Below are positions 25,724 to 33,082 of a DNA stretch of 64,000 bases, piece after piece. The notes beneath the pieces are model-generated. The model did no database searches. It was not told the origin of the DNA and worked only from the letters and a program-made list of their open reading frames with translations. Both the position numbers and the translations under genes were made by a program. This DNA is from Lachnospiraceae bacterium AC2012. Lineage in GTDB: Bacteria; Bacillota; Clostridia; Lachnospirales; Lachnospiraceae. Where the stretch lies: NCBI GenBank assembly GCA_000702525.1, contig JNIN01000001.1:620001-684000 (forward strand). Direction: 5' to 3'. The number at the start of each line of letters is the position of its first letter. Positions within the stretch are counted from its first letter, which is position 1.

Positions 25724-26443
25724 TTATAACGAGATGTTGTAATCTACACCTCCAACAGTTGTCTGAAGCGAAATCGCCGATTCAGAACTTGCACTGCCGG
25801 ATGGCACCTGGAACAGAAGCACCGCGTTCGTCGAGCTTCCAGCTTCCAAAGATGACTGATATGTGGCCAGATCCAATAATAAAAGTGTCTTTTCATTTTT
25901 TGCAACGGTCGCGCCATCTACTGTCACTGTAAATGAAGGATGTTTTGATAATATATCCACCATAGCAGCTTCTGCATTATTATTTGTAACTTGAAACTGC
26001 ATGATTAAATAATCATAACCGCTATCTGGAGTCAATGAAAGATAATCGCCTTCGACATAAGAAGAACTAATATTCACGCCCTGATATACAAATGAAATAC
26101 CAGGCAATCCTAATGCCGCATCTAACGATGTATATTCTGTTGTATCTTCAACCGCTCCACTGTTATCGCTGTTACTGCTGTCATTATCAGATGTTGTATC
26201 TTCTGTTGTCTCCTCTTCTACAATTTCGCTAACTGTCTCTTCTTCCTCTGGATAATCTGTAGAATACACCCTAGTCAATCCATCGCCCTGTAAAGAATTG
26301 TATTTTGATACAACTTTACTAGCATAAGCGACAATTTGATTTTCCTCTTCATCCGTCAATGAATACAGAGATGGTATCAAACCGCACCCCGTCAACGAAA
26401 ACGAAAGAATTGCAACCAAAAGAACGGAAAGTCCCTTCTTCAT
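25724..26443 (-). CDS. Predicted lipoprotein with acidic linker and C-terminal beta domain
   Basis: Secreted lipoprotein of 239 residues. The signal peptide is MKKGLSVLLVAILSFSLTGC with Cys20 as the lipidated residue. A Glu/Asp/Ser/Thr/Asn-rich linker follows at about 70-110. The C-terminal half (SFVYQGVNISSSYVEGDYLS, YLIMQFQVTNNNAEAAMVDI) resembles the immunoglobulin-like DUF4352/DUF5067 type of extracellular domain. ATG 26443 has AAGGAG at six bases; an extension of 20 codons is rejected. It lies 84 bases downstream of a histidine kinase gene, so it may be a target or accessory of that two-component system. Function unknown. Confidence 0.8.
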   Translation of the reverse strand: MKKGLSVLLVAILSFSLTGCGLIPSLYSLTDEEENQIVAYASKVVSKYNSLQGDGLTRVYSTDYPEEEETVSEIVEEETTEDTTSDNDSSNSDNSGAVEDTTEYTSLDAALGLPGISFVYQGVNISSSYVEGDYLSLTPDSGYDYLIMQFQVTNNNAEAAMVDILSKHPSFTVTVDGATVAKNEKTLLLLDLATYQSSLEAGSSTNAVLLFQVPSGSASSESAISLQTTVGGVDYNISL

Positions 26444-26527
26444 ACAATACTCCTTATTTTCTTTACATAGTATAACTTTATCATTGTTATACGCAACATT
26501 CAATAAAATTTCTGTAAATTAATTGTA

Positions 26528-28039
26528 TTATTTGTCCAATTCAAACCAAAAGACAACGCCATTTTCCATATTGTAAACGCCACATTCTTTTTTAAAACTA
26601 TCCATAACGGCTTTTACAACAGATAAACCGATTCCACTACCGCCATACTTTCTGGTTCTCGCCTTGTCCACCTTATAAAACTTTTCCCAAAGATGTTCCA
26701 TATTTTCAGGTGCAATCTGGTCTCCGGTATTAAAGACTTCTACACGCACATCTTGTTCTCGATTTTGTATGGTAATCTCGACTTCCTTTTCATTTTTCGC
26801 ATAATGAATGGCATTTGTCAGATAATTTGTAATGACCTGTTCTGCAAAAAATTCATCCGCCCATACATAAATCGGATTTGTCTCCTCAAATACCAGTTTT
26901 ACATCATATTGATCTGCCATAACCTTCGTCTGATTTACAACACCGCGAATCAAATCCACCAGATTGAAATGTTCCATATTTAGAGTATTCATACCATACT
27001 CCAACTGATTCAACGATAACATTTCTTTTACCATGCGATTCATCTTCTTGGCTTCATCTATGATTACATCGCAATAATATTTCACATCTTCCGGATCGGT
27101 AATGACACCGTCCACCAAGCCCTCTGCATATCCTTGAATCAGGGCGATTGGTGTTTTTAATTCATGGGAAACATTGGACAAAAACTCTTTCCGCATCGTC
27201 TCGTTTTTGTCACGAATCTCAATATCCTGTTGAAGCTCAAGGTTCGCTTCTTTCAATTCACGTATCGTTTCTTCCAATCGATTGGAAAGTGTATTCATAT
27301 GCTGTCCCAGCACATCAACTTCGTTTCCATTTCTACGAGGATTATAATGCATATCAAATTCCAGATTCGTAATCTTCGTCGAAATGTCTGTCAATTCCAG
27401 AATTGGCTTACTGATCTTTCTAGATAAAAACTCTGCCAACAACAAACTGATTACAATAGCAACAGAACCAATCACTAAAAGGAATTTGTTGGTAACCGTA
27501 ACAGAATCGCTAATAGCTTCCATCGCACAGCGAATCATCACCAGATTTCCATCTTCAAAAGAGCCCCATAAAACAAGGTAATCTCCATCAATTCTGGAAT
27601 CGTGCTGTTTCTCAACAATATAATTTTCCGTAGATACAATGATATCCGCATCGGAATGACTGCTAGAACTACCATAACTGAACACCGCCCTTAGAAGTTG
27701 TTCCACCATAAAAACATCTTCATTTGAGTTGTGCGAAGAAAGCAAAACGGAGCCATCTGTCGATACAACAAGAATCGACAAATTATTCGAAGAACAGAGT
27801 TTTTCAAATGGCACCAGGTAATCTGCATCATAGATTGTTCCATCTTCCGCAGCTTCACTCAATGACTCATATGCCTCTGTCATCGTATCCTGCTTATTCT
27901 TCATATATACGGTTTGTAAAAACATCGAATTCATCGCAAAAACAAGAATGATCACCGTAATTACGATGATCATCATGTATAGTGCTAACTGCCTGCTAAT
28001 CCTTCCACGACGAAATCTAACACTATTATTCTGCTTCAA
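26528..28039 (-). CDS. Membrane sensor histidine kinase
   Basis: Two-component kinase of 503 residues. Membrane helices lie at about 19-41 and 186-205, bracketing an extracellular sensor of about 140 residues. A HAMP linker at 206-258 is followed by the phospho-acceptor His292 in SNVSHELKTPIA, N box NYLTNAIHYA at 405-414 and G box GGSGIGLS at 466-473. It appears to start at TTG 28039 after GGGGT, overlapping the response-regulator gene by 14 bases. The first ATG downstream would remove half of the first membrane helix. The stimulus is unknown; a lipoprotein gene follows. Confidence 0.92.
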   Translation of the reverse strand: MKQNNSVRFRRGRISRQLALYMMIIVITVIILVFAMNSMFLQTVYMKNKQDTMTEAYESLSEAAEDGTIYDADYLVPFEKLCSSNNLSILVVSTDGSVLLSSHNSNEDVFMVEQLLRAVFSYGSSSSHSDADIIVSTENYIVEKQHDSRIDGDYLVLWGSFEDGNLVMIRCAMEAISDSVTVTNKFLLVIGSVAIVISLLLAEFLSRKISKPILELTDISTKITNLEFDMHYNPRRNGNEVDVLGQHMNTLSNRLEETIRELKEANLELQQDIEIRDKNETMRKEFLSNVSHELKTPIALIQGYAEGLVDGVITDPEDVKYYCDVIIDEAKKMNRMVKEMLSLNQLEYGMNTLNMEHFNLVDLIRGVVNQTKVMADQYDVKLVFEETNPIYVWADEFFAEQVITNYLTNAIHYAKNEKEVEITIQNREQDVRVEVFNTGDQIAPENMEHLWEKFYKVDKARTRKYGGSGIGLSVVKAVMDSFKKECGVYNMENGVVFWFELDK

Positions 28040-28712
28040 ATTTATACCCCATTCCCCAAATGGTCTTAATATAATTACCTTTATCGCCCATCTTACTTCT
28101 TAATTTCTTTACATGTGTATCAATGGTTCGTGCATCACCGAAATAATCATAATTCCAAACATTATTCAGAATTGTGTCTCGAGATAACGCAATTCCCTTG
28201 TTTTGAATGAAATAAGCCAAAAGCTCAAATTCCTTCACAGAAAGCGCAATCTCTTCTCCATCAATTTTTACAACATGAGCATCAATATCCAGTGTAATGC
28301 CACCAATTTCCGTTACATTGGAGCTATCCAGCTGTTCTACCTCTGTCTGGGAACGTCGAATAACCGCTCCTACACGTGCAACCAGAATCTTTGGGCTAAA
28401 AGGTTTTGCAATATATTCATCAACACCAATATCAAAGCCCTGTAATTCATCATCCTCATCCGCTTTTGCGGTCAACATAATAATGGGAAGTTTTGAAGTT
28501 TTTCTAATTCGCTTTGCTACCTCAAAACCGTCCATCTTTGGCATCATTACATCTAAAATAATTAATTTCAAATCCGGATTTGTATCAAATTGATTCAGTG
28601 CTTCCTCTCCATCCGCCGCTTCAATTACGCTATAGCCTTCTCTTGTAAGGAAATCGCGAACCAATTTACGAATTCTGTCTTCATCATCTACTACTAAAAT
28701 CTTACCTGTCAT
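28026..28712 (-). CDS. OmpR-family response regulator
   Basis: 228-residue DNA-binding regulator. The receiver domain is at 1-120, with VVDDEDR, phospho-acceptor Asp54 in LIILDVMMPKMDG, Thr in MLTAKAD and Lys in AKPFSP. A winged-helix trans_reg_C domain follows, with LSVKEFELLAYF and RTIDTHVKKLRSKMG. Partner of the overlapping histidine kinase. ATG 28712 lies six bases after the preceding gene, whose end provides AGGAGA. Targets are not predictable from sequence. Confidence 0.94.
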   Translation of the reverse strand: MTGKILVVDDEDRIRKLVRDFLTREGYSVIEAADGEEALNQFDTNPDLKLIILDVMMPKMDGFEVAKRIRKTSKLPIIMLTAKADEDDELQGFDIGVDEYIAKPFSPKILVARVGAVIRRSQTEVEQLDSSNVTEIGGITLDIDAHVVKIDGEEIALSVKEFELLAYFIQNKGIALSRDTILNNVWNYDYFGDARTIDTHVKKLRSKMGDKGNYIKTIWGMGYKFEAE

Positions 28713-28718
28713 ATCTTA

Positions 28719-29348
28719 TCATTCTCCTACTTGATTACTCTCCCCAGCATTCGTTCCAAGCGCTCTTTCTCTCTCGTTTATTTCCAACTCCCTCTCATTG
28801 AGTTCCTCTTCCCAAGAAGAATATTTATCAATGATCTGATTCTCATAATTAACGATCGTCGGACTATCTGTAGTCGATAAAATGTAGAACATGCCTCCAA
28901 TGGTCAACAAAAAAACAACACAAATAATCGTTGCATAATGAAAATAACTCTTATATTTCTTCACCATCTTCTGCAGCTCAGAATCATCCGCTTCTTGTAC
29001 TTTTTGCTTTTTTCCCGACTTATCCTTCTTTGTCTTTGTGCTTTCCTTCGGTTCCTCCGTTTTTACCACAACACTCTGTTGTTCCACAGGAATCGGCGGA
29101 ACCATCACATCCTCAATCCCATCCGAAGACAAAAGATATTTTTGCAAAGTACGAAGATAATCGTATCCTATTTGTGTCTTAAAAAAGCGTTGCTTAATCA
29201 AACTACGGTAGAGATCCAGTAATTTCTTCTCATCTCCCGACTTGATCTGGCTATCGATATATTTAATCGCAGATAATTCCTTCTCTGCAACAACCGCTTC
29301 TTCTTCTGTAAATTTAAATCCATTTACCTCTTTATAACTTTGTGACAT
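28719..29348 (-). CDS. Small single-pass membrane protein, function unknown
   Basis: 209 residues without a family I recognise. The N-terminal 80 residues are helical and soluble. About 95-120 is Lys/Glu/Thr-rich. One membrane helix lies at about 137-158 (ATIICVVFLLTIGGMFYIL). A short outside tail has EEELNERELEINERERAL, a likely coiled coil. ATG 29348 has GGGAG upstream. It lies between a J-domain protein gene and the response regulator, six bases from the latter, so it is probably co-transcribed with the two-component system and may scaffold at the membrane (inference). Confidence 0.8.
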   Translation of the reverse strand: MSQSYKEVNGFKFTEEEAVVAEKELSAIKYIDSQIKSGDEKKLLDLYRSLIKQRFFKTQIGYDYLRTLQKYLLSSDGIEDVMVPPIPVEQQSVVVKTEEPKESTKTKKDKSGKKQKVQEADDSELQKMVKKYKSYFHYATIICVVFLLTIGGMFYILSTTDSPTIVNYENQIIDKYSSWEEELNERELEINERERALGTNAGESNQVGE

Positions 29349-29425
29349 AAACGTTCTCCCACTTCCTCATTAGTAAAAAGTTACCACAAAATCCCAATCG
29401 GTGCAAACCTTATAGAGGTAAATGT

Positions 29426-31342
29426 CTATTTCAACATAGCGATAATTTCAGCATGTTCGGCCATAATCTTTTGAAAAGCCGTACTATTCGCATCCGACAT
29501 TGCATTATCCGGATGATATTTCTTCACAAGCATACGATACTCCTTCTTTAATTCCGCCAAATCCTCATGTGCTCTAGCAGAAAACCAACTTCCTTCAAAT
29601 GGAGTCTCGACCGTTACATCAAAACGAATATCCTCCTGATAGGTATATCTATGGTATTGCCGTTTTTTATCCTGCTTCTCCTCCTGTTTCTTGCGGCCAT
29701 AAAGAGCTTCAAATTGCGCCGCCTCCCGATCCGTCCATTGAAACAAAACATCCTCTAATTTCACTCTTTTCGAAGAAATCACGCCCTGCTTCCATTCATA
29801 ATAAGAGAGGTTAAATCTCTGTTCTATATTCGTAACAAAGAAATGCTGCTCCTTACGATATAAACGCCATTCGGAAATAGTACCGGTCAAAATATGAAAC
29901 AGGCTATCACTGTTTTCATATACCTGCATCAAATATTTCGAAAAGTCATCCCCGCTTTCATAGATTCGCATTGCACGAACCCGGTTCGACTGAATGGTCT
30001 CCGAAATCAACTTTGACAGTTCCTTCTCTAAATCCGCTTTTGCCATCTTATATTCGGAAACCGCAGAATCATTTCCCAATTTTTCATTGATATAAATCTT
30101 CTGCTCCAATTGATTGATTGCTTTTACAATCGGTTTTGAAATATTAGAAGTCTTCAGGAAAATCCGTCGTAAAAAGCTAGGATTTTCATATAAAATAGAA
30201 GCTACAAAATTAAAATCATAGAGCATTGCCTGCTCACGATCAACGGAATCCGGCACATGATATGTACTCCAATCTTTCATTTCCAGTATCTGTTCCACCG
30301 CCTTGGTATTTCGAAGCATAAGCGCATAATGAAGCGGGGTCAAAGAAAGACTATCCACCCAGGAAAGTTCCGATAAGGTAACCTCTTCTTCTGAAATGAT
30401 ACGATTGTAAACACTACTCATTCGCTCATTCGCAAATTTTGCAGCAAAGCACATAATCTCCCAGACGGATTTCTCTCCCATCTTTCTAGAATAATCATTT
30501 AGAATTTTATGCAAATAGAGCTCATCATCCATCCGTACGCAAAGGTACGACAATATCATGGCTTCCTTTTCCTGCAGCTGCTGTTTTGCTCGAAGCGCAG
30601 TATATGCGCCAATTAAATTTTGAGTAATATAAATGAGATATGGATTGGAAATGTCACGCACGAAGGAATCAAAAAACAGCTCTTCCGGATGTTTCAACTG
30701 ATCTACAATTTCAAAACGTACATGCAGTTCCTGCAACGATTCTATAAAACGCTCATATTTCAAGGTATCGCACATACGATACAAATTTTCTGCACGCAAA
30801 AAATACGTTTCTGTTTCACAAATTTTTGCATCCTCTGCAATGGATAACAGACACTCTGCCTTTTCATTCAGAATACCTGTCTCATGTAGAGATTTTCGCA
30901 CTTGTACAAGAACGCTCGCTATTGTTTTTTCATACTGGCGCTTCAAAGAAGGTGTTAACAGAATCATATTGGTCTGTAACACCCTTAATAATTGCAATAA
31001 CTCCTCACCAGCTTGTCTTCTTCTGACCTGCTTCGGGTAAAGTATCATTTCCCGCTTCTGGCCTACCGCTACAACTGCACTCCCCATTTTTTCCTGCAAA
31101 AATACAAATTCGCAGATTTTTGAAAGCGGTATAGGCTCCTCGATTCGATCATACGAATAGATATATCGATCCGTAACGATCGCCGAACTAAGCATGTTCT
31201 TCTCATCTAATGGAGCAACTACCAATATGCTTTCATTCTTTGGAATATGATATAAGTCACGTAAATCCTGTCGGTCTTCTCCAAATAACAAATGGGAATA
31301 AGTCTTCTTATTCTCTTTAAAAATATCTGTTAAATTTGACAT
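29426..31342 (-). CDS. Ankyrin-like and C-terminal J-domain protein, function unknown
   Basis: 638 residues. The last 45 residues form the core of a J domain, with helix II EYRMLVKKY, HPD at 610-612 and helix III FQKIMAEHAEIIAML, so it should stimulate an Hsp70 (DnaK). The J domain is at the C-terminus, not the N-terminus as in DnaJ, and there are no Gly/Phe or zinc-finger regions. Around 330-355 is an ankyrin-like helix pair (LTPLHYALMLRNTKAVEQIL). The rest is helical and not recognised. No membrane segment is seen. ATG 31342 has AGGG five bases upstream, and an extended -10 promoter lies ahead. First gene of the run leading to the two-component system. Confidence 0.85.
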   Translation of the reverse strand: MSNLTDIFKENKKTYSHLLFGEDRQDLRDLYHIPKNESILVVAPLDEKNMLSSAIVTDRYIYSYDRIEEPIPLSKICEFVFLQEKMGSAVVAVGQKREMILYPKQVRRRQAGEELLQLLRVLQTNMILLTPSLKRQYEKTIASVLVQVRKSLHETGILNEKAECLLSIAEDAKICETETYFLRAENLYRMCDTLKYERFIESLQELHVRFEIVDQLKHPEELFFDSFVRDISNPYLIYITQNLIGAYTALRAKQQLQEKEAMILSYLCVRMDDELYLHKILNDYSRKMGEKSVWEIMCFAAKFANERMSSVYNRIISEEEVTLSELSWVDSLSLTPLHYALMLRNTKAVEQILEMKDWSTYHVPDSVDREQAMLYDFNFVASILYENPSFLRRIFLKTSNISKPIVKAINQLEQKIYINEKLGNDSAVSEYKMAKADLEKELSKLISETIQSNRVRAMRIYESGDDFSKYLMQVYENSDSLFHILTGTISEWRLYRKEQHFFVTNIEQRFNLSYYEWKQGVISSKRVKLEDVLFQWTDREAAQFEALYGRKKQEEKQDKKRQYHRYTYQEDIRFDVTVETPFEGSWFSARAHEDLAELKKEYRMLVKKYHPDNAMSDANSTAFQKIMAEHAEIIAMLK

Positions 31343-31381
31343 GTAACCCTACCTATCATTCTTTTCCAACATACCTTTACT

Positions 31382-31390
31382 ATTATAACA
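31382..31390 (-). promoter_or_regulatory. Extended -10 promoter of the J-domain gene
   Basis: Minus-strand TG-T-TATAAT with no good -35, about 40 bases upstream of the start codon. Confidence 0.5.
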
Positions 31391-31475
31391 TTGCTAACAC
31401 ACGAACGGTATCTTCACAGAATGAAAATAAGTTTTTTACTCATCTGTGTATAAAAATTTTATAAACTCTATTTAC

Positions 31476-31504
31476 TTTACAATTGTTCAACATATCCTTA
31501 TAAT
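31476..31504 (+). promoter_or_regulatory. Promoter of the membrane/zinc-ribbon gene
   Basis: TTTACA (31476-31481), 17-base spacer, TATAAT (31499-31504), about 50 bases ahead of the start codon. The leader downstream contains partly complementary A/T-rich arms. Confidence 0.75.
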
Positions 31505-31553
31505 TTATTTCGTGATTATTAAAACACAAATAAATTAATAAAGGAGTTACTTT

Positions 31554-32180
31554 ATGGAGACTTATCTTTACTTATTAGCTGGCATGGGTGTTGCTGTAGC
31601 ATTAATCTCAATTGCCGTAGCTGTACTTTTCATCGTAGGAACTTGCAAAGTATTCACTAAGATGGGCAGACAGTGGTGGGAAGGAATCATCCCATTCTAC
31701 AACCTTTTCGTATTAGCAGAGAAGACATTCGGAAACGGATGGTGGTTCTTATGTTTCTTCATCGTCTGTGTACCAGTAATTGGTGGTATTCTTGCTTTCT
31801 TATTCAATATTGTATGGTGCATTCGATTAGCACGTTCTTTCAATCAGGGAACAGGATTTACTGTTGGTTTAGTACTTTTATATCCAATCTTTATTTTAAT
31901 CCTTGGATTCGGAGATGCTCAGTACACTCCACTTGCACCATTTGATATTGCACATCCTTTCGATGTTACACCAGCTGGTTATTACAACACATATGCAAAC
32001 AACGGATTCAACAACTATACAAATAGTGAATTCAACAACAATATGAACACTAACTACGGTGCATCCGAAAACTTTAATAATGGAAATGCTACTGCTCCAA
32101 AAGTTTTCTGTACAAACTGCGGTGCTGAATTACAGCCAGGACAGAACTTCTGTACAAACTGTGGAACAAAAAGAGCATAA
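31554..32180 (+). CDS. DUF5684-like membrane protein with C-terminal zinc ribbon
   Basis: 208 residues. Three hydrophobic helices occupy the first 120 residues (about 5-30, 63-88 and 100-118), with GRQWWEGIIPFYNLFVLAEK between the first two, as in DUF5684 small integral membrane proteins. An Asn/Tyr-rich linker (NTYANNGFNNYTNSEF) leads to a zinc ribbon with two CTNCG motifs at the end. The start follows AAGGAG by seven bases. Plus strand, between the J-domain gene and tmRNA, with its own promoter and terminator. Function unknown. Confidence 0.85.
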   Translation: METYLYLLAGMGVAVALISIAVAVLFIVGTCKVFTKMGRQWWEGIIPFYNLFVLAEKTFGNGWWFLCFFIVCVPVIGGILAFLFNIVWCIRLARSFNQGTGFTVGLVLLYPIFILILGFGDAQYTPLAPFDIAHPFDVTPAGYYNTYANNGFNNYTNSEFNNNMNTNYGASENFNNGNATAPKVFCTNCGAELQPGQNFCTNCGTKRA

Positions 32181-32191
32181 TCACACATAAC

Positions 32192-32230
32192 AAAAAGGAG
32201 TTCGCCTCAAATGAGGTGAACTCCTTTTTT
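32192..32230. terminator. Bidirectional terminator for the membrane/zinc-ribbon gene and ssrA
   Basis: Twelve-bp stem (arms 32197-32208 and 32213-32224, one G-T pair) flanked by A5 on the left and T6 on the right, so it works on both strands. Confidence 0.9.
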
Positions 32231-32233
32231 CTA

Positions 32234-32573
32234 TGGACTAGGCGGGAATCGAACCCGCGTCCAAAAACCAATCCCCTGTTCTTCTACGAGTGTAGTTTAT
32301 CTATTGACATTCCCTCTACCACCCGGGGACAAACACCCTGATGATTTCAGTAGCTTCATCATACGCCCAATAACGCAAAGCTTTGCTATTGTCGTTTCCT
32401 ACGGTTTCGAAGCCTGGGTCCTAATGTGTAGGTCCACTAGGTCAGACTGCAGCAACTAGGCTGCGAATGCTAAATTATTATCTTCAGCGTTTAATTTTAA
32501 TTTGAGATTTAACGCATCATCTTACGACTCGCTTCACCAGCTTCAAGATCCCTGTCGAAACCTTTACTAGCCC
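32234..32573 (-). ncRNA. ssrA: Transfer-messenger RNA
   Basis: Rescues stalled ribosomes together with SmpB. The 5' GGGCTAG (from 32573) pairs with CTAGTCC near the 3' end, forming a 7-bp acceptor stem. The 3' part carries the T arm GCGGGTTCGATTCCCGC and a discriminator A at 32234. The terminal CCA is not encoded. The tag frame runs from 32488 to its TAG stop at 32456 and gives AEDNNLAFAA, ending in the protease-recognised AA. One-piece type, 340 bases. It lies next to smpB, rnr and secG, and has its own promoter. Confidence 0.95.
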
Positions 32574-32589
32574 TTATACAGCACAAATT

Positions 32590-32618
32590 ATTATAAATAA
32601 CTGTGCCACTTTGGTCAA
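32590..32618 (-). promoter_or_regulatory. Promoter of ssrA
   Basis: Minus-strand TTGACC (32613-32618), 17-base spacer, TATAAT (32590-32595). The -35 box overlaps the smpB stop codon. The predicted start is about 10 bases ahead of the mature 5' end, which RNase P would trim. Confidence 0.8.
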
Positions 32619-33079
32619 GAATTTCTAAGCTTAAATTCTCTCTCTACTTCACGTTTTGCATCTTTCTTTGCAAGATCATTACGTTTGTCATAGAGTTTCT
32701 TACCTTTTGCCAAGGCAATATGCATCTTTACTAGACTTCCCTTGAAATAAATATCCACCGGAACCAGTGTATATCCCTTTTCCTTCATCTTTTGCTGAAG
32801 TTTCAGAATCTCACGTTTATGCATCAAAAGCTTTCTTGTTCTAAGAGGGTCCTTATTAAAAATATTCCCCTTCTCGTATGGAGAAATGTGCATTTGCACA
32901 ATATATACTTCTCCATTTTCTATACGAACATAAGCCTCTTTAATCGAACACTTACCCATACGAAGCGATTTCACTTCCGTACCGACAAGTTCAATTCCGA
33001 CTTCAAATGTCTCTTCAAGGAAATAATCATGTCTTGCTTTCTTATTATTTGCAATCAATTTCCCATTCTCTTTACTCAT
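32615..33079 (-). CDS. smpB: SsrA-binding protein SmpB
   Basis: Binds tmRNA and carries it into the ribosomal A site. 154 residues with [51 protein letters not shown] and the basic C-terminal tail [18 protein letters not shown] that enters the mRNA channel. ATG 33079 lies three bases after the rnr stop, with GAGG upstream. The ssrA promoter overlaps its stop codon, a very compact trans-translation unit. Confidence 0.97.
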   Translation of the reverse strand: MSKENGKLIANNKKARHDYFLEETFEVGIELVGTEVKSLRMGKCSIKEAYVRIENGEVYIVQMHISPYEKGNIFNKDPLRTRKLLMHKREILKLQQKMKEKGYTLVPVDIYFKGSLVKMHIALAKGKKLYDKRNDLAKKDAKREVEREFKLRNS

Positions 33080-33082
33080 GCC

